From Galeopsis tetrahit (lineage: Eukaryota; Streptophyta; Magnoliopsida; Lamiales; Lamiaceae): a stretch of DNA of 64,000 nt. The notes below the pieces were generated by a model that saw only the letters and a list, made by a program, of their open reading frames with translations, did no database searches and had not been told where the DNA came from. The translations under genes were made by a program, and so were the position numbers. Shown in pieces: positions 35,572 through 47,804 of the stretch (position 1 is the stretch's first letter; every line of letters begins with the position of its first letter). The DNA lies in the NCBI GenBank assembly GCA_963675135.1, contig OY776129.1, positions 70,587,348 through 70,651,347 of the forward strand. Reading direction: 5' to 3'.

Positions 35572-35936
35572 CATGTGCTGGTTCTGATGTGTGTTTAAAA
35601 GGACTTGTTTCCCGTCCCTTGTATAAATATTTTCTGCTGTCTAGTATTACTATTACTAGTAGTATATATATTTGATGTTTGCTTGGACCAGTCAGTCTCC
35701 CATTAAGGCTGCTGAATGTAATTAGTGCCTACGTTGTTAAAAAATTCATCCTAGCATTAGCACACCGTCTCGACTGTAAAAGATTAATAAATATTTACAT
35801 TTGTACTTAGCTAGATTTTGATCACAATTGCTATGTCGTTGACTACTATTACATTGCTTTGCAACACTCTTTCTTTTCAAGTGCTTTGTTCGAGGACTTT
35901 TGCCAGAGGAGATTTGATTTAGCTTTTGGTTTGGAA

Positions 35937-36170
35937 ATGTTGCGCGGAATACCTTCGTGGTTTGAAAATTGTAAGAAACTTCCTTGTGGTATTTTAAATT
36001 AACTGAACTATCCCTCTTGTTTTAGATACCAGTTAACATTTTTTTTTTTTTTTTTATATTCTCTGTAATGTTCATCTCAAGGTTTCGAAGATTTGTGCAA
36101 TTTACAAATTATGAGAGAATTTTGTGTAATATATTTGAATCATGAAGGAGTTTTGTGCAATTAACCTCTT
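35937..36170. mobile_element. Inverted-repeat MITE downstream of the RhoGAP gene
   Basis: Two arms of about 70-80 bp, 35948-36015 and roughly 36085-36165, are diverged inverted repeats around CCTTCGTGGTTTGAAAA and its partner CCTTCATGATTCAAATA. An A-tract lies between them. It falls between two gene ends and carries no frame. Confidence 0.5.
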
Positions 36171-36854
36171 GTTAGCTCATTTTGTAATTTTAGATTATTT
36201 TTACATCTTTGCTTCCCATGATAAAATTTACTTATTTAATGCGCTTTATCAAGAGTCTTATGTAGGTTGTTGCATACTTGCATGATCGGATTTATTAATC
36301 TCAAAATTGATTCTTCCTGATAGGGGTGTTGGCAAAAACATGTTTTGAGGAATTGTATTTAATTTACTGACTATAGAAAAAATGTTTAAGAATAATAGTA
36401 GTGACGAGTGTTTGCATTTTTTTTATTAATATTCAAGTAAAAACATCTCATTTCAAACACAGTTTCATCTGAAGACAATACACACACATTGCCCATTTCC
36501 CTCATCAGCTGCGATTCAACAGTCTTCTCTGCTTCTTACAATTAAAACTTATGATGGCAATTAGACAGATACACAACGGGTACCCAACCAGACCAAAACA
36601 AACGCGAACGGGATAGCCGTCGGATCAAAAGCAATCCCTGTTATTCAACAGTGAGGAAGAATCTGAAATCAGAATTAGTTCAAATTTACAGAGCTTAGGA
36701 AACAACTAAATGCCAGGTGCGACTTTACAGGGCAAATACAGCCCCTGTGTTTTGAAGTCCCACATTTAGCATCCTTATTATTAGACATAGGGTGTCACAT
36801 ACACAATGTACAAAGGGCCCATACACGGGCTTTATGCCGTTTTTTCAACTGCAA

Positions 36855-38974
36855 TCACATCTTCAGACGACCCAACCTCACCAGATGCTGCTGGTGCTTC
36901 TCTTCAGCAGCCTTGTTTGCAGCTTCTCGTTTCAAAGCCCGTTTCGCACGTCTTCCAACCGTTTCTTTTGCTGCAGTCTCCTTCTCGGGCCGACGAGAAG
37001 GGCCAGCGCCGGAATCTTGGAGATTCGGCCGATGAACAGGCCTCGCTTCTTGCCTTCCTCCCCTAACGTATCCATTGTCTCCCCATCTGCGGTTCCCAAT
37101 GCGGAGACTTGAGGAACTACCTAAGTAAACATCGTCCAGATCCTCGTCCTCATCGTCATCATAATAATAATCCTCCGCTTCCTCGTACACCTCCTCTCTT
37201 TCCACCACCATCACCAAGGGCTCAAACCATGAGGCCCGTAATAGAAGGCACACACTCTCCTCAAACATGTAGTCATGGATGCTGTTCAGAGAGTAGCAGA
37301 AAGTAAGATGAGAACAATATGATAAATCTCAATGGCAACTTAGGTACTTTCTTTCGTTTAAAGGGATATTTCATTTACAATAATAGGAAAAGGAGAAGGT
37401 TCACCATACATATAGATGATGTATGATTTGGGATTTCAAAATTTGTTTTCAGACTAGATTTGAAAATCCAAACACGGTTCTACATTGGTTTTTTTTTAAA
37501 AAAACTACAACAATTATAAACCTATTATCACATTTTCCAATACAATCAACTGTGTCTCCTTACACTTTAATATATTTAAATTACCATCTAATCGTTACAA
37601 TCATACCCAACAACAATATAATAATACAACATCAATCACTCTTACACATTGATTTGTCCTAAGTTAAATCTCACCCCAAAACAAAAATACACCATCACTA
37701 TTTATCAGGATTTCCATTTCTCAAAATCAACTCTACACCCAAATCAAACATCACCTAGTGTAAAAAAAATGGCATATCAAACTTATTATTTATACTTGGC
37801 CAAAATCACTTTACCATCAATATCATTCATATATAAGTTTCTTTCACAATTTCAGATAATAAAGCATGTTCTTGTAACTTTAATAATCTCTTAATCGAGC
37901 TTATCCCACAACAAATTTACTACAGTTGACAGGTTGCTTAGAAAAGTACACCATTTGAGAGAAGGAAGTGCTGACATACCTCCCATCAAGGGCTCGATTA
38001 ACATTAAGGAACTCAAATGGATTTTTACACTGAGGGCACGTTGGTTCTTTCTTGCATGAAGCCCATTTCAAGATGCACGTCACACTGAACCAAAATTGCA
38101 TAACAGAAAATGAACCAATTAAATGAAATGTGAGAGAAATTTGAAATATAAAAAAAGCTTGATTAAACACTTTTACAGGTGTTAGCATTAAGCCATTAAC
38201 GAACTAAAGTATAACATTCCTAGATATACAAATCGTTAGTGTACACAACAAAAAGTAATACTACTACCAGTGATAATTTTAATTCATCTTAGCCTCTTTT
38301 AAATGGAACTCTCTAAAGATGATTATTGCTATAAATAATTTAAAGAAAATGAATTGATTAAGCATATAACAAACAGTGTAAATAAATAGAGATTAAGACT
38401 AACCAGTAAGCATGCTCGCAACCTTTTATAAGAGCAGTGTCTTGAAGCATTATATTATTCAAACAAATGGCGCAAACACCGTGATGATTATTGATGTTAA
38501 TCCCGCAACCGACACCGTTAATCTCCTTTGCTGCTGCTGCTGTACAATTACCTAATTTATTCTGAAATTCAATGATTCAACTCAATTCATTTAAACAAGC
38601 ATAATTTCCCTGAAAAATAGCTCCAAAAATTCAACAAGTAGAAACGCAATTCTCTTCCGTAATAAGATCGTCAAAAACATCACATGATTATGAAAAGGGG
38701 ATGAAATCTTTTTTTTCATTTTTTCCATATTAGAAATGTAAATACCACATTCTTGAATTAAGCTCAGATCCAACCAAATCAAATCGTATAAGACTCCCCA
38801 CCCCCAACCGGCAATGAATTAAGCTACGAATAGATCATTAAAAAAAATTCACGGAACATCAAGAAAGAAAACTAATTAGGCAAGGCAAAGAGTTCAAACC
38901 TGATCTAAAAGTGCGAGATCTTGAAGACCTTGGATCAGTTCCTGGTTCTGGTCAACAATTTCAACTGCAGACAT
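36855..38974 (-). CDS. C3HC4 RING finger protein, four exons
   Basis: Exons 38974-38900, 38561-38404, 38084-37980 and 37281-36855 sum to 765 nt, or 254 residues, with all joints in frame. A short N-terminal helix (MSAVEIVDQNQELIQGL) precedes a C3HC4 RING: C55, C58, C73, H75, C78, C81, C94, C97 (CAIC ... CEHAYC VTC ... CPQC). After it come NVNRALDGSIHDYMFEESV, an acidic tract with runs of Asp and Tyr (YYYDDDEDEDLDD), and a basic Ala/Lys/Glu-rich C-terminus. RING proteins of this kind usually act as ubiquitin E3 ligases. I recognise no named member. The RING is split between exons 2 and 3. Intron 3 contains a Tourist-like MITE. Confidence 0.88.
37414..37755. mobile_element. Tourist-like MITE in RING gene intron 3
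   Basis: Ends are GATGATGTATGATTTGGG and, inverted, GGTGATGTTTGATTTGGG, flanked by TA on both sides. The interior is A+T-rich. Same family as the copies at 17394, 24193 and 29061. Confidence 0.7.
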
Positions 38975-40068
38975 GGTGATTTTTGCTATTCTAAACACCT
39001 AAAAATGAAATGTTAACAAATTATGTACCCAAGAGGGGAAAAAAATCCTGGATATAAAGAATTTGTTGATGTACAGATTTTAAGAAGAAAAAAAGAGTAA
39101 TATTAACAAGAAATGAAAGAAAAAAAAAAGGGATAAATGAGAGATTCTGGAGAATAATTCAGATATTCCAGAAAGAGGGGAGGAAGAAGGAGGGAAAGGG
39201 GCCAGGCACCAAAGAGGTGTGGCGGTGATATTAATCGCATATATAATATTCCTCTCCTCCTCCACAATATTATATTCTACAAATTGCAATTAATATATAT
39301 ATATATATTGACAAATTACAATTTTTATTTATTTATTTTGAAAATATTACTGTATACATTATTTTATCTGTTCAAACACTGTTAGGGAATGTGTACATTT
39401 GGCTGTAGGTCTTGTACATCTTGCATTTCTATCATATCCACTTCTCTTTCTTAGTCTAAATGTTTTATTCATCACCAAGTCATTGGTGAAATCTTTAAAT
39501 AATACGGAGTAATTATTATTATTTGCCAAGCACAAGATTTCACAAATTAAGTTTTTTTTTTACTGGTCAACAACATACATTTCCTCTAATTTTAAAATGA
39601 TAATTCATCCTTCTTTTTTTTTTTAGCGTGTCTCAAAATTATATATTAAAAGTGTGTAATTCTTGTTGGGATGGAGGGGACATGCACCTTATTTTGATGT
39701 AGAACATGATTTAGATAAGTTTGTAAGTTTATGAATTATCTTGTTTAATTGTGGTGAAACATAATTCTTTTATGTTAGGAAATTTTATTTATTTATTTTA
39801 TTTATTAAAAGACTTGACTATTTCTTATTACATAAGTTTGCTGAAAACGTATGGAAAATGATTCAAAGATATGTGTTCAAATCTTGACCCTTTTCTAGAG
39901 GAGTAATTTGACTTTCTTTAGTGGGAATTGGTGTAACAATAAATCTTCTTTCTTTGGGAAAAAAAATACTCCGTAAAACTTTGATAATTGCACGGTTAAA
40001 TATGTTGTTTTTTTAATGAAATTAGGGCAGTCAATATGATTACAAGCACAAACCAATGTTACTCATTT
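38975..40068. other. Intergenic, RING promoter side
   Basis: Holds the RING gene's 5' UTR and promoter and A+T-rich DNA. A weak Stowaway-like end (GGGATGGAGGGGAC near 39670) is present without a partner. No gene is recognised. Confidence 0.5.
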
Positions 40069-40520
40069 AGGGTTGACAATTTTGGACACAAAAATTGTGA
40101 ATCAGTGTTTGGCCTTATCGGGTTCGTGTCGTTATTAGGTCGATTTGATAACGATACGAAAATTTGGTGTCGGATTCGTGTCGACCCGATAAGCACGATA
40201 AAATTAATAGGTAACCTATTAACCTGTTAACAACTCGTTAACATGTTATTCGACACGTATTCAATAATGACACAATAATTTTAAAATTTATATAAATATA
40301 TTATTTTTTATACATTTACATGTAATTTTAAATTTATTCATTTTTTTATCGTGTTGTGTGTCGTGTTATGTCGACACGAAAATTATCGTGTTCGTGTCGT
40401 ATCGACATATATCCTTATCGTGTTGTGTTCATGTTTGACCTTATTATATCGTGTCACTATCGTGTCGACACAAAACCTAACACGATAGCACGATTTGTGA
40501 CCCATATACTCATTGCCCTT
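40069..40520. mobile_element. hAT-type MITE upstream of the bZIP gene
   Basis: The left end TAGGGTTGACAATTTTGG and the right end, inverted AAGGGCAATGAG, bracket GTGTCGTGTCGACACGA-like sub-terminal repeats repeated in both orientations. This is the usual layout of plant hAT MITEs. No convincing 8-bp duplication was found. Confidence 0.6.
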
Positions 40521-40666
40521 CAACACAATAAATAATGCCTAATTTACCTATTCAAATACACCTACTTGTTTGATTCTTGACATCATAGATGATTGTCTTT
40601 TCTTGAGCGGCATTTTTTGCAGGAAAAAAAATGCCCTTTTTCTTTTTCTACAAAAGAAAAAATCCG

Positions 40667-40701
40667 ACACGCGGCAGGCTCATTTGTTTTGCTACACGTG
40701 G
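40667..40701 (+). promoter_or_regulatory. ABRE/G-box with CE3-like site upstream of the bZIP gene
   Basis: ACACGTGG (40694-40701) has the ACGTG core of abscisic-acid response elements. GACACGCGGC (40667-40676), 18 bp before it, resembles a CE3 coupling element. They lie about 550 bp before the start codon and just upstream of what looks like a 5' UTR exon ending GCCAG|GTAACT at 40816. Group A bZIP proteins bind ABREs, so autoregulation is plausible but unproven. Confidence 0.45.
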
Positions 40702-41245
40702 ATCCCTGTGGCAATGCCCAAAATACCCCAACCCCAAAGACTTGTAATTTTCCCCTGTTTTCATCCCACATTCTCTTCTAAACACTGCAGATCATCAGAT
40801 CCTCTTCTGCTGCCAGGTAACTAATTCTTTCTTTACTTGCAATTCTTCATTTATTACATCCTATATGTTCCTTGATTCATCTTATCTCAACGGAATTTGC
40901 CGCTTTTACAATAAATCATGGATGCCCTTCTGCTCTCTACTTGTGCTCACTCAAAATGGTTTCTTTTTCACAATATTTCCTTCCATTTCTCCACACTTTC
41001 CCTTTTTCCCCCGGTGATAGTTTCTGTTTTTTTGTTACACTGTGATGAATAGATTCTATGTTCTGATTGGTGGGTCTGCCTTTTTCTTTGCGTTTATTCA
41101 TATGGGGCCTAATGGGTGTTTAATTCTTATGCTGTTATTCATATCAAGCGTTTTGAGGTGTAAAAATTGATTTAGGGATGCTGATTTAGGTCTTTTTGGT
41201 TGATCTTTTTTGGGTTAGTTATATATAACTGGAGGTGAAGTGTGG

Positions 41246-43811
41246 ATGGGGATTCAGACAATGAACTCTCATGTGACTAGTGGAGGGAAGCAATCTTATG
41301 TAAACCCCTTGTTGCAAAGGAGCAACTCGTGGTTAGGGCTCACACTTGATGAAGTCGAAAACCATTTAGGTAATTTGTCCAAGCCATTAGGGAGCATGAA
41401 TCTAGATGAATTGCTCAAGCAAGTATGGACTGCTGAGGCTAGTTACTCGTCCGGAATGGGAAGTGTCGACACGTCCCCTGCCGCCTCTCTCCAACGCCAG
41501 GCGAGTTGGTCACTCGCTCGGGCGTTTGGTGGGAAAACGGTGAACGAGGTGTGGAGGGATATTCAACGAGGATATAAGATGAGTAGTGTGGAGGGTATGA
41601 GTAGTCGGGAAAGAGACCTGACTCTTGGAGAGACGACTTTGGAGGATTTCTTGGTAAAAGCAGGGATGTATGTATCTAGTGCTTCGAATGCTTCGATTGA
41701 ACCCGTGATGTCGTTGGATAGTGCATTGAAGTCCCATAAATTCTCCTCTCAGATGGGGTTGTCTCCTTCTCCATCTATGGAGGATGATTTTTCTGATACA
41801 TCCTTGCCGGGAAGGAAGAGGGGCTCTGGGGACCTTGACAAGGCCATCGAGAGGAGGCTAAGACGAAAAATCAAGAATCGAGAGTCCGCTGCACGCTCAC
41901 GGGCAAGAAAGCAGGCACGATTTGAATTCATAGATGATTTTTTGGGTTAATTGCAAAATAAATCATGACAATTTCACTTTTTTTTCGATTACAACTTATG
42001 TTTTCAGAATTTGTAATTCGATACACTACCTTACAAATTGTTGCAATTCTCACATTACTATTTTCCGGCTGACGTGGCAGTGTATTGAACTGCAAAAAAA
42101 CTAAAAAGTTGTGATTAGATGGAAACAATAACAAAAGCTCGTGAATTTATTTGCAATTTTTTCGAAGGTTTTCTAGCTGTCACATCAACATAAGTTGTCG
42201 GAAAATAGTCATATGATATAATTGCAAAATTATGATGCAATTGAAAAGGTTGTGATTTTGTATGTAATTAACCCTAATTTTTTCCATGCATTTAGCAATC
42301 AGATATTTAACTACTTATGGCATTCACAGGCATATCACAATGAGTTGGTGACCAAGGTCTCATGTCTTGAAGAGGAAATTTCAAAGCTTAAAAAAGAAAA
42401 GGCAAGTTATACGTATGTGTATCCTTATTTTATATGCGTCTAAATGATAATGTGTTTGATGATATGACTACTAAGCAATATGAACTAACCAACCAATGAC
42501 TAGAAAACTTTTCCAGTTGAATTCTTGTTTTTATGATGAAGCTCGACTTTTAAGATGATGGATCTTGACTTGCTAAACATCAAATGTTGGTTAAAAATGA
42601 TAGAGGAGATAGAGGGCATGCATCAGAGGCCACATGGATGTATACTATGAGTACAAATTGTACAATAGTCAATAGGTAAAAGTCGCCAAATAGTAGACTT
42701 CTTATTTTGCACAATGACATCTGCCATCAAAGTTGAGTTCATTAAGGCAACCTTTATCGAGCTTTATGTTAAACAAAATTTGAACTCACTAGTGAGATTG
42801 TTAATTTGGGCACTTAGCAGTTAGCACCAGGTTTCATATTTATAGATGTGAATTAATCGGTGAATGCTAAGTATAAATAAACTCGTTGAAACATATCCCA
42901 TACAATCAATTGAGTAGTGCATGTGAATAAGCAAAAAAATTACTCCATACATATTAAATTTAGTCAAGTGTAAATGTCAGCAGCTGTGTATTTTTTTTTT
43001 GATCAGTATCAGCAGCTGTGTATACGCAACTTTTTTATTTGAGCACTGTGTGTGAGATGAAAAGAAGAGTTACAGTGACATCTAAATATATGAAATGTGG
43101 GCCTAATGAAAGAAATAATTGGAGGCTTGAATTAGAATGTTGGATCTGTATAAAATAAAAAACCGGAGAAATGTTTGATTTAAAGATGAATAATTGACAT
43201 TTCATAAATTCAGTTAGAACATGGATCTTACAGATATTTCAAAGCAAATACCAAAACCAAATTATTAGTGGAAATTTGATAGAAGTCGAAAACTTGGGAT
43301 GTTGCAAGAAAATGCTTTCCTTTAATACTTCAGAATGTATACGACCTGAAAACAACATCATAGTTTGTAGAATTTTGATTGGAAGAAGAGAAATGATGTG
43401 GCATGCAATAATATTCCTTTAATTGGTTGAACAATGACTTACATCTTTAACAGGGTTTTTTCATTTAGATAGAATACCTTTGAAAACAATTCAAAGGATG
43501 CCTTCATCCGTGAGAGATTTGATAGGGAGTAACTTTGAGTAGATTGAGATTTGATGTCATTATTTAGTTAGATATTTCTCGTGCAACTGATTTGCATTTT
43601 GTTGTCAGTTTGTGTGATATGCTTAGTATGTTTCATATTTGATGAATGAGTTTTAGCCACTGTAAAGCCCAGCATCGGTGCAGTTTCCACACAAGCTATA
43701 TCCTGTGTTTCTTACATGAGATTGCGTTCTTATTTGCAGGAATTCGAAGAGATGGTCTCTTGTGATTCTTGGGAACCAAGATACCAGCTCCGAAGAACCA
43801 GCTCGTTCTGA
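41246..43811 (+). CDS. Group A bZIP transcription factor (ABI5/AREB/DPBF type)
   Basis: Exons 41246-41914, 42330-42401 and 43740-43811 give 813 nt, or 270 residues. Conserved blocks of the ABI5/AREB group are visible: SNSWLGLTLDEVENHL (C1), MNLDELLKQVWTAE (C2), TLGETTLEDFLVKAGMY (C3), the basic region RRLRRKIKNRESAARSRARKQ-like, a zipper with L-x6-L-x6-L (NELVTKVSCLEEEISKLKKEK), and the C-terminal EPRYQLRRTSSF (C4). These factors bind ABREs in the nucleus and mediate abscisic acid responses; the C1-C3 Ser/Thr sites are SnRK2-type targets. Both introns begin with GC (CAG|GCACGA and AAG|GCAAGT) and end in AG. If intron 1 is retained, translation stops after KQARFEFIDDFLG, losing the zipper. ATG at 41246 fits MGIQTMNS. 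Confidence 0.88.
41944..42274. mobile_element. MULE-type MITE in bZIP intron 1
   Basis: Inverted ends are GGGTTAATTGCAAAATAAAT and, on the right, GGGTTAATTACATACAAAAT. The flanks TGATTTTTT (41935-41943) and TAATTTTTT (42275-42283) agree at eight of nine bases, fitting a 9-bp Mutator-type duplication. It begins 29 bp after the exon 1 end and fills most of the 415-bp intron. Confidence 0.75.
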
Positions 43812-44224
43812 CATTACATGAAAACAAGTTTTGTAGCTCTATTGAGGGGGGCCTATACAAAGTCGTCATAATAGAGTAAATTGACATGCTTTTTCTTACT
43901 AGTTTGCTTTCATAGTGTGTATACTGTTAATTGTTCCAGTGCTCCAGTCGTCGTGTGTCGATGTAATGAAAGATGTGCCGATTGTATACTCATAACCTTA
44001 GCTGCTGTTGAGTTAAACATGTACTTGGATGAGCATGAGCCCTTGTTGAGATGTTTGGGGCCTGCCTACTTCTTAACTGAATCTTTACAAGTGTGATGAC
44101 TATAGTTCGGAGTATTTAAAATAGCTTTGAATTGAATTATCGACTTGTTTATCTTAATGGTATTATTTGTTTGTTTGTATTATACTGTGTCTATTGGAGC
44201 TAGGGTAAAAGAAATAAAAATGTA

Positions 44225-44429
44225 CTCCTCCGTCCCCGAAAAGTTTGTGAGGAAAAATAAAGTAGGTGGGTTGAGTGTATGGTGAGTCCCAAAAGTAATG
44301 ACATGAAGGGTAAATATATGTGTATTGTGAGGGTGAGGATTGTGATGATTATTTCTATTTTGGAGTACGCAAACTTTTCAGGGACAAACAAAAAAGGAAA
44401 GTATGAAAACTTTTCATGGACGGAGGGAG
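44225..44429. mobile_element. Stowaway-type MITE downstream of the bZIP gene
   Basis: Ends are CTCCTCCGTCCCCGAAAAG and, inverted, CTCCCTCCGTCCATGAAAAG. TA flanks both sides. 205 bp. Confidence 0.88.
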
Positions 44430-44494
44430 TAATAAGTTTATGTCAATATGTGTGTATTTAAACAGATATCTGAAACGATTCAACCGATCAATCC

Positions 44495-44616
44495 ATTGAC
44501 CAAATTCGACAATTCATGTATGGTAGATGGTACACTCAAAAATATCAAAATGAGGATTGACCAAATTCGACAGTTCATGTCTGGTAGATGGTACACTCAA
44601 AAATATCAAAATGAGT
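44495..44616. repeat. 61-bp tandem duplication
   Basis: Two adjacent 61-bp copies beginning ATTGACCAAATTCGACA start at 44495 and 44556 and differ at a few positions (for example GTATGGTAG versus GTCTGGTAG). Confidence 0.85.
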
Positions 44617-45282
44617 AACTAATAGAGATAACATAATAATGCATATTTTATACTGTATTGTTGTATAACGAGCAAACAAGTAGTACGGTAAGAACTTTGA
44701 AATAAACATGTAATGCCATCACTGTAACTTTACTCGATTACTAAACAGGGAAACCTTTTTTTTTTCTTAAATTCGAATTTTTTAGCACAGCAGTATTTAA
44801 TTTACACAAAACATTTAATCATTTCTGTTGCACTAGTGGTACAGTTACAAATTAATAACTCGATATTCCTACGATGCAAAATTAAAATGAAACATACGCT
44901 CGAAAATTCAGTAAATTTTAGAACGAAAATTTCAGATTTGCATCAAATCAAACTAAACGAATACATTAACTACCATATTCCAATTGATTATAATTTGAAA
45001 TTAAAAAAGACGCTACAAATCAACGAGCTCAAAGGTGGGAAGGGGGAGGGGGAGGGGTTGAGCAACCAAGTAAGAGGGACCAATACATAATTGTAAAAAT
45101 TCAGTATCACCAAACTAAAATCTGCCAATGGAGTTGTTTCAAGTATCAGTTCTTCTAACATTAGAAGATCACACGAGAACAAGTCTCCTGACAAAAAAGG
45201 TTGTAAAACCAAAAAACGGAAGAAATTAACTTAGTGAAAATAACAAAATTATAGCCAGAGAAGGCAAGATAGTAAGATGGCC
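44617..45282. other. Spacer between the bZIP and EF1-beta genes
   Basis: A+T-rich with a short G-rich run (GGGGGAGGGGGAGGGG near 45042). The right part is the EF1-beta 3' UTR. No gene recognised. Confidence 0.5.
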
Positions 45283-47116
45283 TCAAATTTTGTTGAAGGC
45301 AACAATGTCGCAACTCTGCACATATTCATTGATAGGCTCAACAGTTAGAACCTCCTCAATCAAAGTATCAACAGAGACGAGATCATCGACAATGGTAAGC
45401 ATGATCTGCAGCTTCTTAATTCCATAACCGACAGCAACCAATTTTGCTGCATAAAACATAACCAAAGGCAACATACATGAGAATTATTACACTTTTTGCT
45501 ATTGTGCAGTGTATTCCACTGCAACAAACCAAAGTTTGCAAGTAAAATAGAAAAACGAGAAAAGAGTGGTGCAAAAATACAAGAAAAAACATACATGCTC
45601 CCCAGGTAAGGCCGTCCAAATGAACACTGCGTACAGCTTCTTCGAGTTTCTTCATGTCTGTTTCATCATCCCATGGCTTTACATCCATGAGAACTGATGA
45701 TTTCCCACCTAGAAACAAATCAAACAAATGACACTTAGAAAATCACAAGGGCATACAGTTTATTAAGAACTTTAACCATCTTGAGATATTTAACTTATGG
45801 GGATCAAAGCAAAATAATATTTTTCATTATCATTATGATTTAACACCCACTCTCTTTCTTTTTAGTAGTTGCCTTTGAAGCCTCCCTCTGTTCTGCAGCC
45901 TTCTTTTCCTCCTCTGTCTCATCACCAAAGAGATCGAGATCATCATCATCATCGGCAGCAGCCACCTGAACACATTTAATTTGAGGGATAAACATATCAA
46001 GTTATGTCCGGGGAAAAACAATACAAAGATTAAAAATTATATTATAACTGAGGTTTTTAAGCTTAAAAAAGTGCAATATTACATCCCATATAATAAGTAA
46101 ACTTAAAAATTGCAAAGAGAGGGTTTGAAAATGGCAGTTAACATCCAGTCTCCTTCACACTGGTAAACTTCAGTTAACAATTGTGCATACACTTTATAAA
46201 ATCATCAGCCACAAAACTATCCCTATTCCTAACTTTAAGTTAAAACCCTTCGAAAGGATTGAAATTTCCAAAATAAAACAAATACCACAAACAAATTCTG
46301 CTTTTTCAGACTGGTATATGGGGTGTTTCTAACAGCTTCTGCTTTTTTAAAAGCTAATTTGAATGTTTCTACTTAACTTAATCACCTAGAATCTAAAAGC
46401 TGAGCAGTGTACCCTTTTAGCTGATTCTGTTTTTGTCTAATACTTTAAACTAACTTCTACTTTCTACTAACCACTATTACAATTAAGCAATTTTTCTGGT
46501 GATCATAAATTAAATCACTTTCTCAAAATCATATTAGGCCTACAAAGCAAATGACAAAGTTAAGGCAGTAACCTCAGCAGGGGCAGCAACTGCAGCAGGT
46601 CCACCTCCGATGCTCACTCCAACAGCCTTACCAGGAAAGCTAAACACAAAAGACACAATAACAAATCAATTCAAAAGTTGAACTCAATAAAATTCCAATT
46701 ACGCGTATAATTCAAAATGTGTCCCGAATCCAAACATTTTCCATCTAACGGGCAATCAGTAGATGCAATCACAAGTAATATCCATAATTCAAGTTGATTA
46801 ATCGGATGAAGGACAAAAAATAGTACCTGGATGACAGCTTTGTGGAAACACTTGTGTACCATTTACTGGCATTAGGGTACAGATCAGCGCTCGGCCCTCC
46901 CAAAACAGCAGCGTACACTTTAATATCGTCTTTCGTCAACTTGTCTCTGAAATCCAACATCACATTGAAAATTAATAACATCGAACAATTGTTGAGTTGA
47001 TTTGTAACAAGAAAAAAAAAAGAGTGTTACCCGGAGATGTAAGATTTGCCGGAAAGGAAGTCGTTAAGTGCCTTGAGGCCGGTTTCCGTGTGCAGATCTG
47101 AAAAGGTGACCGCCAT
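45283..47116 (-). CDS. Elongation factor 1-beta (eEF1B nucleotide exchange subunit), six exons
   Basis: Exons 47116-47031, 46946-46827, 46639-46573, 45965-45851, 45708-45595 and 45446-45283 sum to 666 nt, or 221 residues. An N-terminal GST-C-like region (FSDLHTETGLKALNDFLSG, VYAAVLGG) is followed by an Ala-rich hinge and the acidic DDDDDLDLFGDETEEE block. The C-terminal guanine-exchange domain reads SSVLMDVKPWDDETDM, LDGLTWGASKLVAVGYGIKK, EEVLTVEPINEYVQSCDIVAFNKI. It reloads eEF1A with GTP during cytosolic translation elongation. All splice sites are GT-AG once the exon 4 donor is set at GAGA|GTGGGT. Length and sequence are typical of plant EF-1-beta. The start MAVTF is standard for the family. 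Confidence 0.95.
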
Positions 47117-47421
47117 TATAGAGAAGGAAGTGAGATATAGGCTGTGTGAAGGTTTGAAGACGGCGATGGCACGAAAGGAGGAAGAACAATCTAGACTGGC
47201 GAGCTTTTAAATGGGAGAGCTGGAAAACCCTAGCTAGACCGAATCAATGTGGGCATATTCTTTTTCTTTTTTCTTTTTTTTCAAAATCGTGTAATTTCTT
47301 CTAATTGATAATATGACATCATTTATTTAGTAATATCACTCTAATTATAAAGTAATATCATAATATATTTTTAACAGAATTTGGTGTACAAATTAAATAA
47401 AAAATTAATAATACACGGTGC

Positions 47422-47700
47422 AAGTAGACATGGAGAAAATCGAACCGACAAATCGTCGAACTGTCAAATCGATCGGTTTTTAACTGCCAATTACGATTCA
47501 AAATTTTGAATTGTAATCGATTTAAGTTGTATAATTTGTATTGAATTATAGTGATGTATTTTATTTTAAAGTTAAAACGGAACGAAAACAAGGAAAAAAT
47601 AACAACGGTGGTTCGAAAATCGTAACCGCCGGTTTGACGGTTCGATTTCAGTTGAAAATTTTGTCAAATCGAAACCAGCTGTTTGAAATGTCTGTGCATG
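47422..47700. mobile_element. Possible hAT-like MITE
   Basis: AGTAGACATGGAGAAAATCG on the left and the inverse of GAAATGTCTGTGC on the right bracket CGAACCGACAAATCG-like repeats in both orientations. Such TAGACATGG...-ended non-coding elements are common in plants. Boundaries and target duplication are uncertain. Confidence 0.4.
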
Positions 47701-47753
47701 TCAAGGTTCAAGTATGTCTCTTTTATTTTATCATTTATCAAGTAATATCAATA

Positions 47754-47757
<4 letters not shown>

Positions 47758-47784
<27 letters not shown>
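47758..47784. repeat. (AT)n microsatellite at the LINE 3' break
   Basis: An AT run lies exactly where the minus-strand LINE stops within RNase H. Slippage or a break here may have removed the LINE's 3' end. Confidence 0.8.
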
Positions 47785-47785
<1 letters not shown>

Positions 47786-47804
47786 TTTAAGTAGAACGCA
47801 TTCA

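Noticed and set aside
39633..39690. Stowaway MITE end near GGGATGGAGGGGAC
   Set aside because: No left partner or TA duplication could be found.
41240..41950. bZIP gene as a single 236-codon frame
   Set aside because: It lacks the leucine zipper and C4 block, which are found in frame downstream. The single-exon form is at most an intron-retention product.
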